Origin: Halomonas sp. 54_146
GTDB taxonomy: Bacteria; Pseudomonadota; Gammaproteobacteria; Pseudomonadales; Halomonadaceae
DNA: 64,000 nucleotides
Reading direction: 5' to 3'
Assembly (NCBI RefSeq): GCF_001507855.1
Contig: NZ_LGEN01000018.1
Location: 1 to 64,000, forward strand
Both the position numbers and the translations under genes were made by a program. This document shows, piece after piece, positions 58,783 to 64,000 of the stretch (position 1 is the first letter of the stretch; the number at the start of each line of letters is the position of its first letter). Under the pieces are notes generated by a model that saw only the letters and a list, made by a program, of their open reading frames with translations, searched no databases and had not been told where the DNA came from.

Positions 58783-59166
58783 TTATAAGCGCTTAACAAA
58801 AATCCAGTAGGTGTCACCTGAAATGGCTTTCTTCATATGCACTTTCACTTTGGTAGGCGTCATCTGGTAGTCAAAAACGTACTCAAACATGGTATTAAGG
58901 TCGTCGTTTTTAACCCCTTCTTTAAAGCGACCCTGAAACTCTTTGCTTTGGGTGCAGGGGGCTACGTCGGTAAAGAAGTTTTTACCGATCACGCTTTTGG
59001 GGTCTCGGCCGGTGATACCGCCTTCCGCTGCGTTGTATTGAATGATTTTACCGCTGGCATCCAGCTGGATAGCCCCGAAGGCTAACTCATCGAGTTTTTT
59101 GTCATTCATCTTAGCCAGAGAGTTTTCAATATCATCGCTACCAAAACGAACGGTTTCCATCGCCAT
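58783..59166 (-). CDS. pyp: Photoactive yellow protein
   Basis: A PAS-domain blue-light receptor closely similar to Halorhodospira halophila PYP throughout ([76 protein letters not shown]). In PYP numbering the pocket is intact: Tyr42, Glu46, Thr50, Arg52 and Cys69, which binds p-coumarate by a thioester. Counted from METVRFGS it is 125 residues, the exact PYP length. AGGAGG is seven bases before the ATG at 59166 (MAMETV), so two extra residues are likely. Confidence 0.97.
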   Translation of the reverse strand: MAMETVRFGSDDIENSLAKMNDKKLDELAFGAIQLDASGKIIQYNAAEGGITGRDPKSVIGKNFFTDVAPCTQSKEFQGRFKEGVKNDDLNTMFEYVFDYQMTPTKVKVHMKKAISGDTYWIFVKRL

Positions 59167-59191
59167 TACCACACCTCCTAATTGAACGAAT

Positions 59192-59255
59192 GGTAGGCAT
59201 TTGACCTACCAAAAGCTTTACAAAACTGTCACAAAAAATGTGCAAAAACTGTAAG
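59192..59255 (-). promoter_or_regulatory. Candidate pyp control region
   Basis: Two palindromes lie just upstream of pyp: GGTAGG-N7-CCTACC (59192-59210), and a nested one (59216-59255) with outer halves CTTTACA/TGTAAG and inner halves CACA/TGTG. No clear -35/-10 is visible. They could be operators for a regulator of pyp; none is identified. Confidence 0.45.
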
Positions 59256-59358
59256 CCTTTCTTAAAACTAGCAGCATCATATAACTAAGACAACCAGCTA
59301 CCACTATTGCATGATGACACCGCTATTTTTATCGTTTATCGCGCCATACATCGGTCTT

Positions 59359-59410
59359 ACTTACCTACAGAGATCTCAATTACCTGCAGATATCTCACTT
59401 ACCTGCAAAC
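59359..59410. repeat. 18-20 bp tandem repeat across the CIA30 gene stop
   Basis: Three drifting units (59359, 59379 and a partial at 59398) of TTACCTGCAGATATCTCA type. The stop codon (59376-59378) sits within the array, so the last ~12 residues of the protein come from repeat copies. Confidence 0.85.
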
Positions 59411-59870
59411 AGAAAGGCCCAGCGGTGCGATCAGCGATTAAAAAACCAAGCTGGTGAATCTCGCTTGGCGTAATTGCCGGGGCATTGCTGAGCAGCGTGC
59501 CGCGTCGCACGGCTTCAAAGGCGCTCCAAGGGAAGGTCAGCGTTTCCCAGTGGCCTTGAGCGGGGGTAAATGTCACCCTATAAGCCGATGCGTCGCCAAG
59601 CGAGGTGCTTTTCAGGCGCAGCTGATAGGTGCGCCCATCTCCCCGCACGGTCAGCGCGATGCCTGTGGCATTTGCCAATGATGCTTCAAAACCATTTGGC
59701 TCGCGGCGAACGGACGCAAAGCCCCCGCCGTTTTCCAATGAGACCTCGCCACAAAAGCAACCACTTCCAGCCTCAACGCGAAACCCACTAAAGGACTCAC
59801 CGCCCATTACGCCATCATCCACGGCATACCAACGCTGCTGCTCGTTTGCTTCGGTAAAGGTTACCATCAT
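59376..59870 (-). CDS. CIA30-family protein
   Basis: A 164-residue beta-sandwich protein of the NADH:ubiquinone oxidoreductase intermediate-associated protein 30 family: WYAVDDGVMGGESFSGF, LENGGGFASVRRE, ALTVRGDGRTYQLRL, HWETLTFPWSAF and IHQLGFLIADRTAGPFCLQV. Bacterial members have no settled role; a carbohydrate-binding-like fold is expected. GAGGAG sits five bases before the ATG. It is upstream of pyp on the same strand with ~210 bases between. Confidence 0.85.
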   Translation of the reverse strand: MMVTFTEANEQQRWYAVDDGVMGGESFSGFRVEAGSGCFCGEVSLENGGGFASVRREPNGFEASLANATGIALTVRGDGRTYQLRLKSTSLGDASAYRVTFTPAQGHWETLTFPWSAFEAVRRGTLLSNAPAITPSEIHQLGFLIADRTAGPFCLQVSEISAGN

Positions 59871-60037
59871 GGTGACTCCTCAACAGTGGGCTATTCGGCG
59901 TTTCACTGGCGCTTAATAAACACGGCAACGTCGCATCACCTGCGCGTTAGCTATGCTGGTATACATAAGTGACTTTCAACTGAGCCGCTGATTCACTGCG
60001 CATCAGCCGTTACAACAAACGGGAGCTAACAAGTAAA

Positions 60038-60652
60038 ATGATAAATACAACCGCTTGGAACCGTCTGCGCTATACCGCTTATGCGCCGCTGTATGATCTT
60101 CTGGCAGCCAGAACATTTTGTAAACCCAGGCGCACAGCCCTTGGCCAAGTCGATTGGGAGCTGGGCATGCGCGTTTTATTGGTGGGTGCCGGCACCGGCT
60201 TAGACCTACCTTATTTGCCCCATGAGATAGAAACCCACCTGACAGACTTAACGCCGGCCATGATAAAGCGCGCCCGGGAACGGGCAGAAAAAGCACAGCG
60301 GGATGTAGAGTGCCGCGTGATGGATGCCGCGGCGCTGGACTACCCAGACGAGTATTTCGACGTCGTCGTGATGCATCTTATTTTGGCGGTAATGCCCAAC
60401 CCCCAGCAGGGGCTAGCCGAAGCGTATCGCGTTCTGAAAGGCGATGGCCAGCTCTGCGTCATGGACAAATTTCAGCCCGATGCTCAACCAACCGGGCTAG
60501 GCAGGCGGGCGCTCAATGCCTTCACCTCGTTTATCGCTACTGATATCACCCGTCAGGCGACGCCGCTTATACAGAATGCAGGCTTTACCATTCGCCGCGA
60601 CGAACCAGTGCTGATGAATGGGCTATTTCGCGCATTACTGGCAACAAAGTAG
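60038..60652 (+). CDS. Class I SAM-dependent methyltransferase
   Basis: A 204-residue Rossmann methyltransferase: motif I VLLVGAGTGLDLPYLP, acidic DLTPAMIKRARERAE, MDAAALDYPDEYFDVVVMHLIL and AYRVLKGDGQLCVMDKF. It resembles UbiE/PmtA-type lipid or quinone methyltransferases; the substrate is not evident. Single gene, divergent from the CIA30 gene. Confidence 0.85.
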   Translation: MINTTAWNRLRYTAYAPLYDLLAARTFCKPRRTALGQVDWELGMRVLLVGAGTGLDLPYLPHEIETHLTDLTPAMIKRARERAEKAQRDVECRVMDAAALDYPDEYFDVVVMHLILAVMPNPQQGLAEAYRVLKGDGQLCVMDKFQPDAQPTGLGRRALNAFTSFIATDITRQATPLIQNAGFTIRRDEPVLMNGLFRALLATK

Positions 60653-60655
60653 CTT

Positions 60656-60721
60656 TTTCTGCGTACTTTAAGAGCCTTTCCTGCGTACTTTAATAGCCAC
60701 TGCTGCGCGTTTTAATAGATC
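60656..60721 (+). repeat. 21-23 bp tandem repeat after the methyltransferase gene
   Basis: Three units of CTGCGTACTTTAATAGCC type at 60656, 60677 and 60699, starting four bases after the stop; each carries TAA or TAG triplets. Confidence 0.85.
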
Positions 60722-60851
60722 GCCAGTTCAGAAAACCTGCTCTTTTATTTCTATTTCTAGTACCTTATTGGCCACGCTGAACAACATCAGTATAACTAAT
60801 GCCGAACTTGTTACTTGTACGCTCCATTATGGTCAATATTTAAGGTGCCCA

Positions 60852-61127
60852 ATGCCTAAAGCTGCTGTAAAACGCTTTCGCCGACTCCCCGAAGAAGAGC
60901 AATCACGCGTTATCGAAATGGCCTGGGAAGATCGCACCCCGTTTGAAGCCATCGAGAGGCTATTTGGTTTGGGCGAGCCGGATGTCATTGAGGTAATGCG
61001 CCATCAGCTCAAACCCGCCTCGTTTCGGCTATGGCGTAAACGCGTTACCGGCCGCGCCACCAAACATACGGCGTTACGATCGCCGGATGTGATGCGCGCT
61101 TACTGCCCCACGCAATATAAGCGCTGA
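60852..61127 (+). CDS. DUF2805 (TIGR03643-type) protein
   Basis: A 91-residue basic protein: MPKAAVKRFRRLPEEEQSRVIEMAWEDRTPFEAIERLFGL, then EPDVIEVMRHQLKPASFRLWRKRV, the DUF2805 pattern. The helix pair looks HTH-like, but function is unknown. AAGGTG five bases before the ATG at 60852 decides the start; the frame is open upstream to 60768 without family similarity. Confidence 0.85.
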   Translation: MPKAAVKRFRRLPEEEQSRVIEMAWEDRTPFEAIERLFGLGEPDVIEVMRHQLKPASFRLWRKRVTGRATKHTALRSPDVMRAYCPTQYKR

Positions 61128-61164
61128 CGGCTCCAGCCAGTACTGTCTTATGCAGCGGTTATCA

Positions 61165-61212
61165 AAACAGCGCTATTTCTAAACAGAGCTATTTTAAAAC
61201 AGAGCTATTTTA
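61165..61212 (+). repeat. 16-bp tandem repeat (3 units)
   Basis: Units AAACAGCGCTATTTCT, AAACAGAGCTATTTTA and AAACAGAGCTATTTTA at 61165, 61181 and 61197, 38 bases after the DUF2805 stop; the last two are identical. Confidence 0.9.
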
Positions 61213-61226
61213 AAACACCTCTTTAT

Positions 61227-61246
61227 TGTTATATTATCTCATAACA
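61227..61246 (+). promoter_or_regulatory. Candidate Zur-like site
   Basis: TGTTAT-N8-ATAACA, with GTTATATTAT matching one half of the known Zur box GTTATANTATAAC. It lies 26 bases before the CobW pseudogene. CobW-type zinc GTPases are often Zur-controlled. The spacing is longer than consensus, so this may be a decayed or variant site. Confidence 0.4.
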
Positions 61247-61272
61247 TAAGAACGTTTTGAGGTGTACTCGCA

Positions 61273-61580
61273 ATGACTGCTTTCTCTCCCCTGCCCGTCA
61301 CCGTGCTTTCGGGCTTTTTAGGTGCTGGTAAAACCACCGTGCTCAATCATATTCTTGCTAACCGCGAAGGTCGCCGGGTGGCGGTGATCGTTAACGATAT
61401 GAGCGAGGTAAATATCGACGGCGCGCTGGTGCGCAGCTGGACACTTTAGTGACGGTGGTGGATGGTGCCAACGTTCTGGAACAGTACCGTGAAGCGCAAA
61501 GCCTGGCAGAAGCTGGCGAGAGTTTAGGCGAAGACGACGAGCGCAACGTTGCCGAACTAGCGGTCGATGCCAGTGTTTAA
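61273..61580 (+). pseudogene. CobW/COG0523-type GTPase, internally deleted
   Basis: Starts as a normal COG0523 protein: [22 protein letters not shown] (Walker A), then [19 protein letters not shown], and stops at 61449 after 58 residues. From 61437, two bases out of phase, the family resumes as [38 protein letters not shown] and ends at 61580 in AELAVDASV. The CxCC metal motif and the ~70-100 residues between are gone. The last 34 bases match the end of bioB at 30 positions. Not functional. Confidence 0.88.
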
Positions 61581-61611
61581 GGCTTGGATCAGTTGGAAAC
61601 GAAGGGAACAT

Positions 61612-62238
61612 TCATCTACCCCCAACACTTCCCAACCAATGTCCCGGAGGATTGAGTAACAGGTGACGCAAGGTATCGAGCATTGCCGAAGCCTGCGCCG
61701 GGCATCCTTCCGACTCTTGCAGACAGTCGAACAGCAATCCGGAAATACAGCTCTGAAATACGTTACAAATTAAATTGACGTTCAACTCACGGTCCAGTTC
61801 GCCGCAGGCCATGGCATTGCCCAGCAGCACGCACAGGTGTTCGATAAAGCTGCTGCGAATCTGCTGCAAGCGCGATGCCACAGGGTCGCCTCCGGCCACC
61901 CGTTCGCTTTTGTGCAGCATGATCCTATACAACCGGCGTGAAATATCATCGCTGATGGTTTCCTCCAGTGCTTGGCACAACAGCTGCCAACCATCTGCGA
62001 AACCTACACCGGGCGGCAGTGCTCTTTCAAACGGCAGTGGCTGCTCACTCAACAATGCCTGCAACAGCCCTTGCTTGCCGTTGAAGTGCCAGTAGATCGC
62101 ACCCCGGGTAACACCTGCTTCCTGAGCTATCACTTCGAGCGTAGCACCGGCAATACCGTCCCGACAAAATACTCTGGCCCCGGCCTTGATAATCTCTTGC
62201 CGAGTACGAGCAGCTTCTACACGATTCTTAAGAGCCAT
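61612..62238 (-). CDS. TetR/AcrR-family repressor (SrpR/TtgW-like)
   Basis: A 208-residue regulator: HTH (ARTRQEIIKAGARVFCRDGIAGATLEVIAQEAGVTRGAIYWHFNGKQGLLQ, ~10-60) and an AcrR-type ligand domain. It follows the IclR gene by 12 bases on the same strand, the arrangement of SrpS-SrpR and TtgV-TtgW beside RND solvent pumps. It is full length, like SrpR rather than the shortened TtgW. Confidence 0.85.
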   Translation of the reverse strand: MALKNRVEAARTRQEIIKAGARVFCRDGIAGATLEVIAQEAGVTRGAIYWHFNGKQGLLQALLSEQPLPFERALPPGVGFADGWQLLCQALEETISDDISRRLYRIMLHKSERVAGGDPVASRLQQIRSSFIEHLCVLLGNAMACGELDRELNVNLICNVFQSCISGLLFDCLQESEGCPAQASAMLDTLRHLLLNPPGHWLGSVGGR

Positions 62239-62250
62239 GCCTAATTATAT

Positions 62251-63033
62251 TCAGCCTCTTCTATTATATGCGCGGCCAATAGTGCGCTCTATTTCCTGCT
62301 TACATTGCAGGAGCTGCCGGCGGACGACATCGACCTGCAAGTGGAAACGGGCCGTCGGTAAGATGACGGCTAGAGAGAACAGCCCCAAATAGGTATCCAA
62401 AGCGACCGAGTAGGAGCTGACCCCCTCTATACATTCATCAATATCAACACTGACTTTTTCCTGCCGTACTGTCTCGATTTGCTCAAGCAGCTGGCCCAGG
62501 CTCAGAGTCTTTTCTGTTATTTGAGGCAACTGGGTCGGCAACAGCTCCCGAATACTGGCCTCCGGCAACTCGCTGAGCAGCGCCTTGCCGGAAGCCGTCG
62601 CGTAGGCCGGAGTATGGATACCAATCGGAAACACCACCCGCAGCTCCCGCTCGGCCACCAGACGGTCGATGACATAGATGCTGTCACCTGACAAGGAACT
62701 TAGGCACACCGATTCCTGCAGCTGCTCAGTAAGGTTCTGCATGTAGGGCCGAGTCAAAGAGATGATGTCGGTCTGGGTCTGATGAATCAATTGACCAAAC
62801 GCCGGCCCCAGCCTCACCCCACGGCCCGGGCCAGCATGTTCAACCAGCATTTCTTCGGCCAGCGCATTGGTGATGCGCTGCACCGTTGAACGTGGCAGAT
62901 CCACTTCCTGAGCGATCTCCGCCAAGCTCATGCCCTGCGGGTTCTTACCCAGCACACGCATAACTTCTGCGGCCCGGGCAATGACCTGAATACCCGTTTG
63001 CCTGTGATTTCCCAGCTCCTGTTGTTCACTCAT
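62251..63033 (-). CDS. IclR-family repressor (TtgV/SrpS-like)
   Basis: A 260-residue IclR regulator: winged helix (MSLAEIAQEVDLPRSTVQRITNAL), GPAFGQLIHQTQTDIISL, SVCLSSLSGDSIYVIDRLVAERELRVVFPIG and the C-terminal effector domain. The string resembles P. putida TtgV throughout, which binds aromatic solvents and represses ttgGHI. ATG at 63033 has GGAGG upstream; the open frame to 63060 is discounted. Divergent from the efflux adaptor gene. Confidence 0.88.
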   Translation of the reverse strand: MSEQQELGNHRQTGIQVIARAAEVMRVLGKNPQGMSLAEIAQEVDLPRSTVQRITNALAEEMLVEHAGPGRGVRLGPAFGQLIHQTQTDIISLTRPYMQNLTEQLQESVCLSSLSGDSIYVIDRLVAERELRVVFPIGIHTPAYATASGKALLSELPEASIRELLPTQLPQITEKTLSLGQLLEQIETVRQEKVSVDIDECIEGVSSYSVALDTYLGLFSLAVILPTARFHLQVDVVRRQLLQCKQEIERTIGRAYNRRG

Positions 63034-63172
63034 GCGCTCCTCCATCATGCGGCCCGCCACCGAGCCGGTTCGGCGATTTCTCCCGCTCCCTGATATACGC
63101 GACCAGCGCCTTTTTTGCTATGAAAACCCGACGTCAGCTTTATCAGTTACCCATCATTCTACACAAAACCCA

Positions 63173-63201
63173 TGGACCGGTACACTGAACCGCATTATGA
63201 T
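63173..63201 (+). promoter_or_regulatory. Candidate promoter of the efflux operon
   Basis: -35-like TGGACC (63173-63178), 17-bp spacer, -10 TATGAT (63196-63201), 33 bases before the adaptor start. It lies in the divergent intergenic region where TtgV/SrpS-type repressors bind. Confidence 0.45.
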
Positions 63202-63234
63202 ACATCCCGTTTTATATCGAATGGAGAAATGCCG

Positions 63235-64000
63235 GTGAATTATTCAACACCTCTGCGGATAGCAAAGGTACTTCCGCTGGCAGCCCTGCTGCTGGCAGGC
63301 TGCGGCCAGACCGCCGAGCAGATACAAGTCCCGCGCACCCCAGAAGTCGGGGTTTATACCGTTGAGGCGAAACCACTCACACTGACCACTGCCCTGCCGG
63401 GGCGCACCAGCGCCTACCGGGTGGCGGAAGTACGCCCACAGGTCACCGGCATCCTGCAGGAGAGGCTGTTCACCGAAGGCAGTGAAGTGGAAAAAAACCA
63501 GCAGCTGTATCAGATTGATCCGCGTACCTATGAGGCCCGGCTGGCACGCGCCGAAGCTAATTTGAAGGCCGCCGAAAATCTGGCCAAGCGTTACGAGCGT
63601 TTGCTCAATACCAACGCGATCAGCCGCCAGCAGTACGACGACGCCATGGCGGCCTGGAAACAGGCCCAGGCGGAAGTGCAGGTGGCCCGCATCGATGTCC
63701 AGTACACCGAGGTGCTTGCACCGATCTCCGGCCAGGTCGGCCGCTCAGCCGTTACTGAAGGTGCCTTGGTGACCAACGGGCAGCCGCAGGAGCTGGCGAC
63801 GGTGACCCAGCTCGACCCCATTTATGTAGACGTGAATCAGCCTATCACCAGGATGCTTGGCCTGCGCCGTGCTCTGGATTCCGGTCAGTTGCAGACCAGC
63901 GGAGAGGACCAGGCCAACGTCACTCTGACCCTGGATGATGGCAGTGCCTACCCGCTGCCTGGTGTGCTGAAATTTTCCGAGGTCACCGTTGACCCGAGCA
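63235..64000 (+). CDS. RND efflux periplasmic adaptor (SrpA/TtgG/AcrA-like), partial
   Basis: The reading frame runs open to the window end (~255 residues seen). Lipoprotein signal LAALLLAGC-type (Cys23), then ALPGRTSAYRVAEVRPQVTGILQERLFTEGSEV, the lipoyl half-motifs, a coiled-coil hairpin (YEARLARAEANLKAAENLAKRY...) and VLAPISGQVGRSAVTEGALV. It links an inner-membrane RND pump to an outer-membrane channel. GTG 63235 has GGAG eight bases upstream; ATG 63229 is two codons earlier but too close to it. Confidence 0.92.
   Translation, partial: MNYSTPLRIAKVLPLAALLLAGCGQTAEQIQVPRTPEVGVYTVEAKPLTLTTALPGRTSAYRVAEVRPQVTGILQERLFTEGSEVEKNQQLYQIDPRTYEARLARAEANLKAAENLAKRYERLLNTNAISRQQYDDAMAAWKQAQAEVQVARIDVQYTEVLAPISGQVGRSAVTEGALVTNGQPQELATVTQLDPIYVDVNQPITRMLGLRRALDSGQLQTSGEDQANVTLTLDDGSAYPLPGVLKFSEVTVDPS

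Noticed and set aside
60768..60851. Upstream start for the DUF2805 protein
   Set aside because: The extra 28 residues are unlike the family, and a good ribosome site sits before ATG 60852.

Overview
The window is a chromosomal segment of a moderately halophilic gammaproteobacterium, most likely a Halomonadaceae member of the Halomonas/Vreelandella type. Three things point there: the long housekeeping synteny block (queA-tgt-yajC-secDF, suhB/trmJ, cysE, iscRSA-ndk-rlmN-pilW-rodZ-ispG-hisS-yfgM-bamB-der); the dprA/tsaC/hemF/aroE and def-fmt-rsmB/trkAH blocks; and a photoactive yellow protein close to the Halorhodospira one. This is judged by eye from protein similarity and gene order, not from a database search.

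Layout. 1-1.1 kb: a Phd/YefM-type antitoxin and a higBA toxin-antitoxin pair. 1.4-8 kb: a HisC-like aminotransferase, a GT4 glycosyltransferase and two convergent chemoreceptors (Cache-type and nitrate/nitrite-sensing NIT type). 8.2-10.3 kb: an integrase-less mini-island bounded by a duplicated tRNA-Leu(CAA) 3' end, carrying a second toxin-antitoxin pair and an AT-rich DUF2726 gene. 10.4-16 kb: queuosine genes and the SecDF-YajC translocon accessory complex. 16-31 kb: SuhB (with degenerate active-site motifs), TrmJ, CysE, a reduced isc cluster (iscR-iscS-iscA, without iscU, hscBA or fdx), then ndk to der. 31-38 kb: envelope proteins, aroE-hemF, tsaC, dprA and a LysM protein. 38-45 kb: def-fmt-rsmB, dodecin and TrkA/TrkH potassium uptake. 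45-49 kb: TraB-family protein, EamA transporter, TapT and an MntA/HepT-type pair. 49-54.8 kb: a complete, translationally coupled bioBFHCDA operon behind a likely BirA operator. 54.8-61 kb: a cruciform-like palindromic element, a sirtuin, AceK, a 4-coumarate-CoA-ligase-like enzyme next to photoactive yellow protein, a CIA30-like protein, a methyltransferase and a DUF2805 protein. 61.2-64 kb: a wrecked CobW-type GTPase gene, then an SrpS/TtgV-like IclR regulator, a TetR regulator and the start of an RND efflux adaptor that runs off the window.

The most interesting items are the PYP/pCL light-sensing pair, the SuhB with degenerate metal-binding motifs, the isc cluster that lacks iscU and whose IscS also lacks the IscU-docking C-terminus, the tRNA-Leu mini-island, and a window-wide habit of short tandem duplications at or just after stop codons (about ten genes), matched by in-frame 15-18 bp repeats inside rlmN, rodZ and an mcp gene.
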